From: Algoriphagus zhangzhouensis
GTDB taxonomy: Bacteria > Bacteroidota > Bacteroidia > Cytophagales > Cyclobacteriaceae
Assembly (NCBI RefSeq): GCF_900148515.1
Contig: NZ_FRXN01000002.1
Location: forward strand, 682,001-746,000
Direction: 5' to 3'
Length of the DNA stretch: 64,000 bases
The notes beneath the pieces are model-generated. The model was not told where the DNA came from. It searched no databases and saw nothing but the letters and a program-made list of their open reading frames with translations. Below are positions 37,414 to 46,953 of this stretch, piece after piece. The position numbers and the translations under genes were made by a program. The first letter of the stretch is position 1. Every line of letters begins with the position of its first letter.

Positions 37414-38804
37414 TATTTTTCCTCATCATAGCGATCGCTGTTGGAGCTGGTTTTGTTTGGACAGTCCAAGAAATGATTTTCAAGGGAAAATGGTCTCATT
37501 TCATTTTCTTTTTAGCTGCATTCTTACCCTTCTATATCACCAGCTTAAGCGTGGTGTATTTGGCAACTCGTTCTCCTGAATTAGTAAGCTTGTTCCAAAT
37601 TCTCAAGGAATTGGTCGTTTTGATCGCGCTTTTGGTTTTCATTCTCTACCAAAGGAAAATAGCCGATTACCCATTCCGCATGATGTCCACAGATTGGATG
37701 ATGATCTCTTTTTTAGGATTGGCTTTTACCTATTTGATTTTGCCTTTGGGTCAGGCTTCCTTTCTCAACAAAGCCCTTTATTTCAAAAGTATGCTGATCC
37801 CAGGATTTGTCTATTTCTTGGGAAGAAATACACATTTTGAGGATTGGGAAATCAATAGAATCTTCAAAATCATCTTTATCGTAGCGATTGGTGCATTTGT
37901 AGTCAACTTGATTGAAAACTTTATTCTACAAGCACATTTGCAGCAATTCTCTGGCTATGCCTTATACAATTTGGCAATCAATGATATTGAACCAACCGGA
38001 AATTTTGGCCTTACTTGGACCTTCGAAACCCAAGCTGTAACCAAACGATTGGCGAGCTTTTTCTCGGATCCTTTAGAGATGGCTAGTTCGGTTTTGATGG
38101 GTTTTGCCGCAGGCCTGATTTGGTTTTTGACTAGTAAAAAAGAATACAACTGGTTTTACATTTTGGTCATGGCTTGTTCTTTGGGAAGCCTGGTCTTTTC
38201 TGCTTCCAGAGCGGCTTTTGGGGCTTTTTTCGTCATGATCTTTTTTATTGCCCTGGTTTTCCGACTTTACAAACTCATAGCAGCGGGTTTTTTTGTTTTG
38301 GTAGCTTTTGGAATTTATGTCCTCTTTTTTGCCTCAGAAGACTTCTATTTCTTTGTTCTAGATACGCTTACATTTGAAAATACTTCCAGTATCGGCCACG
38401 TAGTCGAATGGGTTCTGGCACTTGATTCCATGGTAGGAAATCCATTCGGAATCGGACTGGCAATGAGTGGAAACGCAGGTAGTGTGACCGACGAATTGAG
38501 AGTTGGTGGAGAGAATCAATTTTTGATTTATGGGGTACAGCTCGGTTGGCTTGGTATGATTTTATACATACTCACCTTAGCCACTGGAGTCATTTTGAGC
38601 TTGAGAGTCTTTTACCAAACAGAGAATACTCAAGTCGCAAGAATTGCCTTTGTAGGAGCAGTTGTAAAAGTAGGTTTGCTTTTGCCCTTGTTCACCGCCA
38701 ATGCTGAAATGTACACCTACGTAGCTTGGCTGACATGGTGGATGATCGGCTACAGTGTGCACGAGTATAGCAGAATCCAATTATCTTTGAGAAAATCCCT
38801 TTAG
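37404..38804 (+). CDS. O-antigen polymerase/ligase-like membrane protein (Wzy-like)
   Basis: This 466-residue protein has about 12 hydrophobic segments and one longer exposed loop after the middle (residues about 310-375, with GHVVEWVLALDSMVGNPFGIGLAMSGN). The loop resembles the Wzy_C region of O-antigen ligases and polymerases. It should join repeat units in the periplasm. The start overlaps the GT2 gene by 10 bases, and the next gene starts one base after its stop. Confidence 0.8.
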   Translation: MALIFFLIIAIAVGAGFVWTVQEMIFKGKWSHFIFFLAAFLPFYITSLSVVYLATRSPELVSLFQILKELVVLIALLVFILYQRKIADYPFRMMSTDWMMISFLGLAFTYLILPLGQASFLNKALYFKSMLIPGFVYFLGRNTHFEDWEINRIFKIIFIVAIGAFVVNLIENFILQAHLQQFSGYALYNLAINDIEPTGNFGLTWTFETQAVTKRLASFFSDPLEMASSVLMGFAAGLIWFLTSKKEYNWFYILVMACSLGSLVFSASRAAFGAFFVMIFFIALVFRLYKLIAAGFFVLVAFGIYVLFFASEDFYFFVLDTLTFENTSSIGHVVEWVLALDSMVGNPFGIGLAMSGNAGSVTDELRVGGENQFLIYGVQLGWLGMILYILTLATGVILSLRVFYQTENTQVARIAFVGAVVKVGLLLPLFTANAEMYTYVAWLTWWMIGYSVHEYSRIQLSLRKSL

Positions 38805-38805
38805 T

Positions 38806-39930
38806 TTGAAAGTCCTTTTAGACCTGCAATATTTGAATGTGGCTACCACAGGCATCAAAACCTACATGGTGGAATTGGCCAAAGCCATTCGGAAATATCC
38901 CCATCCCGAAGTAGAATTCATTTTTACCCATGAACCGGATAAACAGTCAAAAGACAATTCATTTAAAGGCACTCAATCTAAAATCCAGCGACTCAACTAT
39001 CACTTGGATTATTTTCGCTGGAAGGAATTTCAGCTTCCAGATTTGGTCAAAAAGCATCAGCCGGATGTCTTAATTTGTCCTGATTTTGTTTCTCCTGCAG
39101 CATCACTTCCTTGCCGAAGATTGACTGTGGTACATGATGCATTTTTTTGGCAAATGCCACAGAACTATCCGAAATGGTGGAGAACTTACTTTCTCAACCT
39201 GATCAAAAAGGGGCTAAAGGAAAAAACGGAAATCATTACGACAACAGATTATTCCAAGAGATCATTGGAGAAACATTTGGGAAAAAACTGGCCGATCTCT
39301 GTCATCTACCAGTGTCCAAAAAGCCTCAAAGCAGCTTCTGATCCTCAGATTTTGAAAAAGTTAGGATTGGTAAACCAGTCTTACTTTCTACACATCGGCA
39401 CCTTTGATAAAAGAAAACAGCTGCCACTTCTGACAAAGACATTTGCGGAATTTTTGAAGCAAACCAAATCTTCCAAAAAACTCCTGCTGGTAGGTGGGCC
39501 GGGTCAAAGCGCCCAAATGAATGACTTCCCTAAAGTCGAAAAACTGGTAAAAGAGCTTGGTTTGGAAAAGCATGTAATATTGCCCGGATTCCTTTCAGAT
39601 GGGGAAATCAAGGCACTTTACGAGCATGCTTTTGCCTATTTATTCCCATCCGAAAATGAAGGTTTTGGAATCCCCATTCCAGAAGCCATGGGCTTTGGAT
39701 TGCCTGTGATTCACTCAGATCAAGAAGCGCTATTGGAGGTTGCTGACGGAGCAGGGCTCCCTTTCCAAACCGGAAATCAGGAAGATTTATTGGAAAAAAT
39801 GGTACTTTTGGACCGCGATTCTGAGCTTTGCCAGAGTCTGAGTGAAAAAGGAAAAATCCGTTCCGGAGACTTTTCAGCTCAAAAATTTGTAGAAGCTTTT
39901 CATCAGATCATTCTGAAACCCGGATTGTAA
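38806..39930 (+). CDS. Glycosyltransferase, GT4 family
   Basis: This 374-residue GT-B transferase begins MKVLLDLQYLNVATTGIKTY, with the acceptor-side N-terminal domain. The C-terminal domain has YFLHIGTFDKRKQL, LVGGPGQS and the EX7E-like block FPSENEGFGIPIPEAMGFG. The start is a TTG at 38806, one base after the upstream stop; no ATG fits the conserved N-terminus. It belongs to the polysaccharide locus. Confidence 0.87.
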   Translation: MKVLLDLQYLNVATTGIKTYMVELAKAIRKYPHPEVEFIFTHEPDKQSKDNSFKGTQSKIQRLNYHLDYFRWKEFQLPDLVKKHQPDVLICPDFVSPAASLPCRRLTVVHDAFFWQMPQNYPKWWRTYFLNLIKKGLKEKTEIITTTDYSKRSLEKHLGKNWPISVIYQCPKSLKAASDPQILKKLGLVNQSYFLHIGTFDKRKQLPLLTKTFAEFLKQTKSSKKLLLVGGPGQSAQMNDFPKVEKLVKELGLEKHVILPGFLSDGEIKALYEHAFAYLFPSENEGFGIPIPEAMGFGLPVIHSDQEALLEVADGAGLPFQTGNQEDLLEKMVLLDRDSELCQSLSEKGKIRSGDFSAQKFVEAFHQIILKPGL

Positions 39931-39933
39931 GCC

Positions 39934-40824
39934 ATGCGGCAAACCCAATGTCCTGTCTGCCAAACGCCGACTGATAATTACCCAACAGCAAATTCCCTCG
40001 TTTCCTGTCCTTCATGTAGGGTAAAGTGGACTTATTTGCCTGAGGAATTTGATGCAGAAGCACTGTATTCGGACGAGGTATATGCAGTAGTGGACAATCG
40101 AAAATCAATTTTCGAAAGAATCATTTTTTCTGAAGCCAAAAAGGTTCTCAAAAAAGCCAAAAGACTTAACCCTAAGGTAAAACGATTATTGGACTTTGGG
40201 TCTGGAAAAGGCCTTTTCCTATATGTAGCCAAATCAATGGGCTGGGATGGATTCGGCATAGAAACTTCTCAGGATAGAGCCAACTTTGCCATCGAAAAGT
40301 ATGATGTCAAAGTCCTTTCTGAATATTATTCTCATGGGAAAATTGAAGGTGGAAATTTTGATTTGATTACTCTCAATCATGTGTTGGAGCACCTTCCAGA
40401 ACCCATTGTTTTACTTGAAGAGCTTTTAAAAGAAAATGCCAAAGGTCTTCTATATATCGAAGTTCCGAGAGAGAATTCTTGGCAGGCCAAAATTGCAGGA
40501 AACAATTGGATGCATTGGGATATCCCGAAGCATTTGAGTCATTGGAACGAAGAAACTTTGGGAAATGAAATTGGGAAATTAGGCTTTAAAAAGGTTGGCT
40601 CTCGTTCTTACTCTTTCCATTTGGGAGTTTTAGGAATGCTCCAGGCGATGTTATTTAAACTTGGTTTCAAAGAAAATCTTATTTTGCGGCTGAAACGGAA
40701 AAAGACCATTGGCTTACTTTTAGCTATAGCTATGGTTCTCCCATTTGCCTGGATTCTAGAGATTATTTCCACCTTTTTTGGAAAGTCAGGAATTCTAGGG
40801 ATTTATTTTCAAAAGAATGCCTAA
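39934..40824 (+). CDS. SAM-dependent methyltransferase with N-terminal zinc site
   Basis: This 296-residue class I methyltransferase begins with a zinc-ribbon-like segment (CPVCQTP ... SCPSCRVKW, two CxxC pairs). The SAM-binding motif RLLDFGSGKGLFL follows near residues 84-96, then DLITLNHVLEHLPEP. The C-terminus ends in a hydrophobic stretch (LLLAIAMVLPFAWILEII), which may bind it to the membrane. It probably methylates a sugar of the exported polymer. The next gene starts 8 bases before its stop. Confidence 0.85.
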   Translation: MRQTQCPVCQTPTDNYPTANSLVSCPSCRVKWTYLPEEFDAEALYSDEVYAVVDNRKSIFERIIFSEAKKVLKKAKRLNPKVKRLLDFGSGKGLFLYVAKSMGWDGFGIETSQDRANFAIEKYDVKVLSEYYSHGKIEGGNFDLITLNHVLEHLPEPIVLLEELLKENAKGLLYIEVPRENSWQAKIAGNNWMHWDIPKHLSHWNEETLGNEIGKLGFKKVGSRSYSFHLGVLGMLQAMLFKLGFKENLILRLKRKKTIGLLLAIAMVLPFAWILEIISTFFGKSGILGIYFQKNA

Positions 40825-41977
40825 AACCCGAAATGTCCTTTTTCTCCAGAGCTCCTCTGAGCTTTATGGATCCGGCAAAATCATTTTGCAGGTCCTTCGA
40901 GTTTATCAAAAGGAAGGCTTTAATCCAATAGTCGTCCTTACCGGACCAGGAGCGATTCAAGGGTATTTAGAGAAGGAAAATATTCCGGTCTATATTCAGA
41001 ATTTGGGCATTCTGAGAAGAAAATACGTCAATCCACAAGGTCTGATTAATCGATTCAACAAGAATCTAAAAGCCTACAGGTTCCTTAGCGAATTGCATGA
41101 AAAGTATCAATTCGAATTGGTGTATTCCAATACTTTGGCAGTAATCGTGGGGGCTTATTGGGCTCAAAAAAATCAGCTTCCCCATATTTGGCATATTCAT
41201 GAGATTCTTCCGGGACCAGCACCTCTAGTGAAGCTTTTGAGCAAAATACTGGACAAAAGCACCGCAAAACCCATTGCTGTTTCACAAGCTGTAGCTGACC
41301 ATTGGCAAGGTTTTCTGAAAAAAGCCCAGATAGAAGTCATCCACAACGGGATACCTTATGGGGAATTTTTGGATAATTTTCCAAATGCAAAAAAAGAACT
41401 GGGGATTCCTGAAAGCTCAATTGTCATAGGAATGATTGGAAGAATCAATCCGGGAAAAGGCCAACTTTTCTTTTTGGAAATGGCTAGACAACTCAGCTTG
41501 AAATATCCTGAAACTCATTTTGTTTTGGTAGGGGATCCTTTTCCGGGATATGAACCAATCCTAGATGAAATAATTGAAAAAATCCAACATGAAGATTTTG
41601 AAGGGAAAGTTAGCTATTTGGGTTTTCGAGAGGATATTCCAAAAGTTTTGGCTGGCCTAGATATTTTTGTTTTGCCCTCTATTTTGCCAGATTCATTTCC
41701 TACAGTAATTTTGGAGGCTATGGCCGCTGCGAAACCAATCCTTGCGACTCGAACTGGAGGTGCTGTGGAAATGGTAGCAGAGGGCAAAACTGGATTTATT
41801 ATTGAGCCGGAAGATCTGGAAACAGGAGTTTCTCAGCTCAGTAAATTAATAGAACAAAAAGATCTTAGAAACCAATTGGGAGAAGCAGGAAGAAATAGAG
41901 TTCTTTCAGAATTTAGCCTGGAAGCTTTCGAGGAGAGAATTAAAAAACACCTATGGGAGCATCTGGAAAAAAATTAA
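40817..41977 (+). CDS. Glycosyltransferase, GT4 family
   Basis: This 386-residue GT-B transferase starts with VLFLQSSSELYGSGKIILQ and contains the conserved C-terminal blocks IGMIGRINPGKGQ, FVLVGDPFPGY and LPDSFPTVILEAMAAAKPILATRTGG. It overlaps the methyltransferase by 8 bases and the next transferase by 25, so the four genes at this end are probably translated in sequence. Confidence 0.88.
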   Translation: MPKTRNVLFLQSSSELYGSGKIILQVLRVYQKEGFNPIVVLTGPGAIQGYLEKENIPVYIQNLGILRRKYVNPQGLINRFNKNLKAYRFLSELHEKYQFELVYSNTLAVIVGAYWAQKNQLPHIWHIHEILPGPAPLVKLLSKILDKSTAKPIAVSQAVADHWQGFLKKAQIEVIHNGIPYGEFLDNFPNAKKELGIPESSIVIGMIGRINPGKGQLFFLEMARQLSLKYPETHFVLVGDPFPGYEPILDEIIEKIQHEDFEGKVSYLGFREDIPKVLAGLDIFVLPSILPDSFPTVILEAMAAAKPILATRTGGAVEMVAEGKTGFIIEPEDLETGVSQLSKLIEQKDLRNQLGEAGRNRVLSEFSLEAFEERIKKHLWEHLEKN

Positions 41978-43077
41978 AAGTAGCGATCATGGGTGCCAAA
42001 GGTTACCCCTATGTCTATGGTGGCTATGATACGATGATTCGTGAGCTGGGTGAAAGATTGGTGGCGAAAGGCGTTCACGTCAGAGTCTATAATCACCGTT
42101 CTTTATTTCCTAAAAAACCTCGCTTTGTCAATGGAATCGAATGCATTTATACTCCAGCAATCGAAACCAAAAAGCTAACTCAATTATCCCATACATTCTT
42201 TTCTATGGTTCATGCCTGTTTCTCAGATGTGGACGTGATTTTTGTGGTGAATTCTGGAAATGGACCATTTGGAATCATTGCTAGAATTTTCAGAAAACCT
42301 ACAGCCATCAATGTTGATGGTTTGGAGTGGTTGAGGCCAAAGTGGAAAGGCTTTGGCGCCAAATATTTCAAATGGGCATCCAGAATGGCCACCAAACACT
42401 ACGATCAAATCATCAATGATTCAGATGAAATGCGAAGAGTGTACCTAGAGCTTTTCAATAAAGATTCAAGAGTAATCGCATACGGTGCCAATCCAAGAGA
42501 AAGTGTTGATGCTGCTCCGATCAAAAAATGGGATTTGGAAAGTAGAGACTATTTCTTGATTGTAGGAAGATTGGTTCCGGACAATAACGCCGAACTGATC
42601 GTTAACGGATTTCTAAAATCAGATTCCAAACGAAAGCTGGTTATTGTTGGAGATGTACCTTTTGAAGATGAATGGTCCAATCGATTAAAACAGGTTCAGG
42701 ATCCTCGATTATTTTTTATCGGCTATGTGACTGATCCAAATGAATTAGCTGCTCTTTATTCGCATTGTTATGCCTATTTCCATGGTCACGAGTTTGGTGG
42801 AACCAATCCGGCAATGCTGAAAGCCCTAGGCTATGGGTGCTCAATTTTGGCTTTGGATACTCCTTTCAATCAGGAAATGCTTCAGAATGGAAAGCATGGT
42901 TGGTATTTCCAAAAAGAACCGCAATCAGTTAAAGAAATCGTAGAAAAGGCTGAGGCTGAACCTGAATCCATGGATAGCTTCCGAAATTCAGCCCGTTCAG
43001 GATTAACCCAACGCTATAATTGGGATTATGTGACTGAACAGTATCTGGAAGTGTTTGAGGAATTGGCAGGGAAATAA
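41953..43077 (+). CDS. Rhamnosyltransferase-like protein, DUF1972/GT4
   Basis: This 374-residue GT-B protein has the DUF1972 N-terminus (VAIMGAKGYPYVYGGYDTMIRELG). In the C-terminal domain are FLIVGRLVPDNNAELIV, VIVGDVPF and HGHEFGGTNPAMLKALGYGC. Such enzymes are annotated as rhamnosyl- or glucosyltransferases. It is the last gene of the polysaccharide locus. No terminator is evident, and the following 550 bases are gene-free. Confidence 0.87.
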   Translation: MGASGKKLKVAIMGAKGYPYVYGGYDTMIRELGERLVAKGVHVRVYNHRSLFPKKPRFVNGIECIYTPAIETKKLTQLSHTFFSMVHACFSDVDVIFVVNSGNGPFGIIARIFRKPTAINVDGLEWLRPKWKGFGAKYFKWASRMATKHYDQIINDSDEMRRVYLELFNKDSRVIAYGANPRESVDAAPIKKWDLESRDYFLIVGRLVPDNNAELIVNGFLKSDSKRKLVIVGDVPFEDEWSNRLKQVQDPRLFFIGYVTDPNELAALYSHCYAYFHGHEFGGTNPAMLKALGYGCSILALDTPFNQEMLQNGKHGWYFQKEPQSVKEIVEKAEAEPESMDSFRNSARSGLTQRYNWDYVTEQYLEVFEELAGK

Positions 43078-43627
43078 GATTCGATTTAGAAAATACGAAA
43101 AGAGAAACACGGATAGGAATTAAGGGTAATTGTTTTAATACAATATCAAACGCTAACTCTGAATCAAAATTGGAGAAAAACTTTCCACCCTTGCCAATTT
43201 CAAACTTTCAACCATCCAATCTCTGAAAGATCGAACATCGAATGATGAATAGCGAATAATGAAGGAAAGATAGTCTCTTCTATCTACTATGGTCTATCGT
43301 CAATCACTATTCTCTCTTTTCTCAATCTCTAATAATGAAGATGGGAAAAGGAACGTTAGAATCCAGTTTTTGAATAGGAATGGAGCTTTAGCCCATTCAA
43401 TCATGATCAATTATTCCACATCTGGGCTTTAGCCCAATTTTTCAATAAGATTTGGGCTAAAGCCACGCCGATTTTTTTCAATTTATATCCACCAGCTAAA
43501 GCGGGTGGCAATTGAATCTCCAGTCTCTATTCTCGCATTCTCTCAATCTCGAATAATGAACATCGAATGTTCAATGTCAAATAATGAAGTTTAGGAAAAC
43601 CATGGTCTATGGACTATCAACAATGGA
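43078..43627. repeat. Gene-free stretch with GGGCTTTAGCCC-type repeats
   Basis: There is no supported gene in these 550 bases. A 13-bp inverted pair (GGCTTTAGCCCAA at 43425-43437, TTGGGCTAAAGCC at 43452-43464) is related to the palindrome at 6451-6462. A further half-copy (GCTTTAGCCC) lies near 43385. Low-complexity runs built from GAATAATGAA and TGGTCTATxG recur at both ends. It separates the polysaccharide locus from the convergent recG. Confidence 0.6.
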
Positions 43628-45721
43628 CTATGAAATCCGACTCCAATTTACAGCCGTTTTCTTTTGCTGCTTGACCTGACGAAGGATTGGAGCATTGACA
43701 GGCTGCGTCAAGTGTGGATCATTCGCTAAAATCTGCTGTGCTGCATCTCTAGCCAACGTAAGAATCGGAGCATCCTTGCTCAAATCAGCAATCAACAAAT
43801 CAGTAATCCCACTCTGCTGAGTACCCATCAAATCTCCAGGGCCTCTCAATCTCAAATCCACATCTGCGATTTCAAACCCATCATTGGTTCGTACCATCGT
43901 TTCTAATCGGATTCTGGAATCTTTAGAGAGTTCGTATTTGCTCATCAATACGCAGTAGCTTTGCTCGGCTCCTCTACCTACTCTTCCTCTCAACTGATGA
44001 AGCTGTGAAAGCCCAAATCTCTCAGCGTTTTCTATGATCATCACTGAAGCATTTGGCACATTCACACCCACTTCTATCACGGTAGTGGCAACCATGATTT
44101 TGGTTTCTCCTTTTACGAAACGCTGCATTTCATAATCCTTGTCCTCCGACTTCATCGCTCCATGCACAATGCTCAAAGGATATTGTGGAAAGGCTCTGGC
44201 TATACTTTCATAGCCATCCATCAGTGATTTGAGATCCAGTTTTTCTGAATCCTCAATTAATGGATATACGATATAGACTTGCCTCCCTTTTTTGACTTCT
44301 TCATTGATAAAGCCAAAAACCTTCAGCCTATCCTTTTCATAGCGGTGAACCGTTTGAATTGGTTTTCTTCCTGCCGGCAATTCATCAATGACTGACACAT
44401 CCAAATCACCATAGAGTGTCATTGCTAATGTTCTGGGAATTGGGGTTGCTGTCATCACCAAAACATGAGGGATAAACTCTTCATTTTTCGCCCAAAGTTT
44501 AGCTCTTTGAGCAACCCCAAATCGATGCTGCTCATCTACAATTGCCAATCCTAGGTTTTTAAATTGGACCACATCTTCTAAAAGCGCGTGTGTTCCTATC
44601 AAAATTTTGAGCTCTCCATTCAAAAGCTCCTCATGGATGATTTTACGAGCAGATTTCTTTACTGACCCTGTCAAAATGGAAATCTTCAACCCCATCATAT
44701 CGGCAAATTCCTTCAAGCCCTCATAATGCTGATTTGCCAGAATCTCCGTTGGGGCCATCAAACAGGCCTGTGTACCGGAACTAATCGCTATCAACATACA
44801 AATGAAGGCAACCATGGTTTTTCCACTTCCTACATCCCCTTGTACTAGCCGGTTCATCTGCTTACCAGATTTCAGGTCATGATAGGCTTCTCTAATCACC
44901 CTTTTCTGTGCTCCTGTCAGCTCAAATGGAATATGATTCTGGTAGAAATCAGTAAGCAATTCGGTATTGTCTAAAATCTGCCCCCGGAACTTTTCAGTCC
45001 TGCTTACCTTCATCATCAAAAGACGCAGTTGCAAGAAGAAGAACTCCTCAAATTTCAACCGTTTCCTAGCTCTTTGAAGTAGACCCGGTTCAGAAGGAAA
45101 ATGGATCTCCTTTACCGCTTCTCTTTTCCCGATCAATTGGTATTGATCCAAAACTTCTTGAGACAAAGTTTCAGAAATATGTGGATAGCAAACTTGAATG
45201 AGTCCCTCCAAAATCTTGGAAATTCCCCTGCTATCCAGAAATCTAGCTCGGAGTTTATCCGTAGAGGAATAAACTGGTTGGAAGGTATTTCGCTTTTCCG
45301 TGGCTTGTGAAAGTGGCTCCATTTCTGGATGGGCAATGCTCCATTTTCTGCCAAATTGGGCTGGTTTTCCAAAAAATATATAAACCGCGCCAACGGGCAA
45401 TTTTTTCTGCACCCATTGAATTCCTTTGAACCAGGTCATTTCCATTTCCCCAGTTTCATCGGCCACATAAGCTACCAAACGCCTCTTTCCTCCCACTCCG
45501 ACCAATTCAATTTTTCGGATTCTGGCGATGACCTGAACATTTTCCAAATCCGGCTGGAGCTCACGGATTTTATAAAATTTACTTCTATCCTCGTATCTGA
45601 AAGGATAGTGTTGCAGTAAATCTCCATAAGTGAAAATTGAAAGCTCTTTGTTCAGTAGCTCTGCCTTTTGAGGCCCTACTCCCTTGAGAAATTCAATTTT
45701 GGTGTCGAAAAATCCGGACAA
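43628..45721 (-). CDS. recG: ATP-dependent DNA helicase RecG
   Basis: This 697-residue helicase remodels stalled forks and Holliday junctions. The N-terminal wedge domain (LKGVGPQKAELL, YPFRYEDRS) is followed by SF2 motifs: VQGDVGSGKTMVA (motif I), APTEILANQHY, IVDEQHRFGVAQR (DEQH box), MTATPIPRTLAMT, TVIEVGVNVPNASVM and QLRGRVGRG (motif VI). A C-terminal RecG-specific region contains LRGPGDLMGTQQSG. Its length is normal. Confidence 0.96.
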   Translation of the reverse strand: MSGFFDTKIEFLKGVGPQKAELLNKELSIFTYGDLLQHYPFRYEDRSKFYKIRELQPDLENVQVIARIRKIELVGVGGKRRLVAYVADETGEMEMTWFKGIQWVQKKLPVGAVYIFFGKPAQFGRKWSIAHPEMEPLSQATEKRNTFQPVYSSTDKLRARFLDSRGISKILEGLIQVCYPHISETLSQEVLDQYQLIGKREAVKEIHFPSEPGLLQRARKRLKFEEFFFLQLRLLMMKVSRTEKFRGQILDNTELLTDFYQNHIPFELTGAQKRVIREAYHDLKSGKQMNRLVQGDVGSGKTMVAFICMLIAISSGTQACLMAPTEILANQHYEGLKEFADMMGLKISILTGSVKKSARKIIHEELLNGELKILIGTHALLEDVVQFKNLGLAIVDEQHRFGVAQRAKLWAKNEEFIPHVLVMTATPIPRTLAMTLYGDLDVSVIDELPAGRKPIQTVHRYEKDRLKVFGFINEEVKKGRQVYIVYPLIEDSEKLDLKSLMDGYESIARAFPQYPLSIVHGAMKSEDKDYEMQRFVKGETKIMVATTVIEVGVNVPNASVMIIENAERFGLSQLHQLRGRVGRGAEQSYCVLMSKYELSKDSRIRLETMVRTNDGFEIADVDLRLRGPGDLMGTQQSGITDLLIADLSKDAPILTLARDAAQQILANDPHLTQPVNAPILRQVKQQKKTAVNWSRIS

Positions 45722-45807
45722 AGCTTAATCTTGTTTGCGACAAATTAATCTTGCTAAAATCAATTGCCAAGGAATTGACTGGAATTGTCAATTGGAAAGA
45801 ATGAAAA

Positions 45808-46866
45808 TCAAATTTGGTCGATCAATGCCTTTAGAGTTCCTCTTTTTTGCTGAAGATCTCTCAGGTAAATCATTTGATTTTTGGCTCGGTGTAAATTCTG
45901 CTCAGGGTATTGAACTCGATAGTAAACGTTTCCCATCAAGTGATCAGTAAAAAATCGCAATCCCATCATGCAAGTCATCACTTCACCAGCCAAAAGCAAG
46001 GATTCTTTCTCCTCAGGAGTGGCAATGGACTTTAGACCTGACCAATAACCTTCCAGCAATTGCTCAAATACCTTTTCTTCTAGACATAACTTCTCCCATT
46101 GGGTATCTGTTTCAGGAATGGAACAGGCAACTGTCCTTACCATATCCCCGAAGTCATACATCAAAAAGCCCGGCATCACTGTATCCAAATCAATCAAAGC
46201 CTCCACCTTGCTCAAATCTTTGGAAAAAATCAGGTTATTGATTTTGGTGTCGCTATGCGTCAATCGAACCGGAAGCTTTTGAGCAAATTCTTTGTATGCC
46301 TCTATCAAAGGCTTTTGATTGACGTAAAACAGTAGAATAGATTGTTCTTCTTCATCCAAATTTTGGGCTTTTCCTGCCTCTTGAAGGAACTTTTCATAGC
46401 GAAGATCCAATCTATGAAAATCAGGAATGGTTTCCTGAAATGCTCCCATATCCAATTGAGCTCCAGCTAATGAAAATTTTGCAAAAGCGAATGCTGCATT
46501 TTTTGCTTGATCCAAAGCTGTGATTTGCTCCAGGGTATTTCCCTCTACAAATTCAAAAATCCTCCAAGACTTTCCATCTACCTCGGTCAATTGCTTTCCT
46601 TCCAAATTGAGTAATGGCAAAGGAAGAAAGTAAGGCAATTGATCATTCACTTTTTCACGGATCAAAATCCCCAAATTATTGGCAATGCGCTCAGGAAATG
46701 GGAATACCGACTGATTGTAGGCTTGCAAAACGTAAGCACCATCTGCGGTTGTAATCCTGTAGGTATCATGAATCAGCCCATTACCAAGTGCATTGATACT
46801 GGACAATTCCTGAAAAGGAAGGCTAGGGTATAGGGATAGTATTTGGTGAATTTTCTGAAGATCCAT
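45808..46866 (-). CDS. Phosphotransferase of the APH / choline kinase fold
   Basis: This 352-residue kinase-like protein has the nucleotide loop INALGNGLIHDTYRI, the Brenner motif LTHSDTKINNLIF (HxDxxxxN) and IDLDTVMPGF with the metal-binding DxD. The family includes aminoglycoside, choline and N-acetylhexosamine 1-kinases; overall it looks closest to the NahK type, but this is only an impression. The ATG at 46866 is preferred; the frame extends two codons to a TTG. Confidence 0.82.
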   Translation of the reverse strand: MDLQKIHQILSLYPSLPFQELSSINALGNGLIHDTYRITTADGAYVLQAYNQSVFPFPERIANNLGILIREKVNDQLPYFLPLPLLNLEGKQLTEVDGKSWRIFEFVEGNTLEQITALDQAKNAAFAFAKFSLAGAQLDMGAFQETIPDFHRLDLRYEKFLQEAGKAQNLDEEEQSILLFYVNQKPLIEAYKEFAQKLPVRLTHSDTKINNLIFSKDLSKVEALIDLDTVMPGFLMYDFGDMVRTVACSIPETDTQWEKLCLEEKVFEQLLEGYWSGLKSIATPEEKESLLLAGEVMTCMMGLRFFTDHLMGNVYYRVQYPEQNLHRAKNQMIYLRDLQQKRGTLKALIDQI

Positions 46867-46898
46867 CCCCAAAATTATTCAGAAATTTGATTGGGTCT

Positions 46899-46932
46899 AA
46901 AAAAAGCTGCCTCCTTTACAGAAGACAGCTTT
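46899..46932 (-). terminator. Rho-independent terminator of choice-of-anchor gene
   Basis: On the minus strand AAAGCTG and CAGCTTT (46903-46909 and 46926-46932 in plus coordinates) form a stem followed by a run of T. It lies 21 bases after the stop of the 48453-46954 gene. Confidence 0.75.
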
Positions 46933-46953
46933 ATCAATCACAATTTCAGGGCA

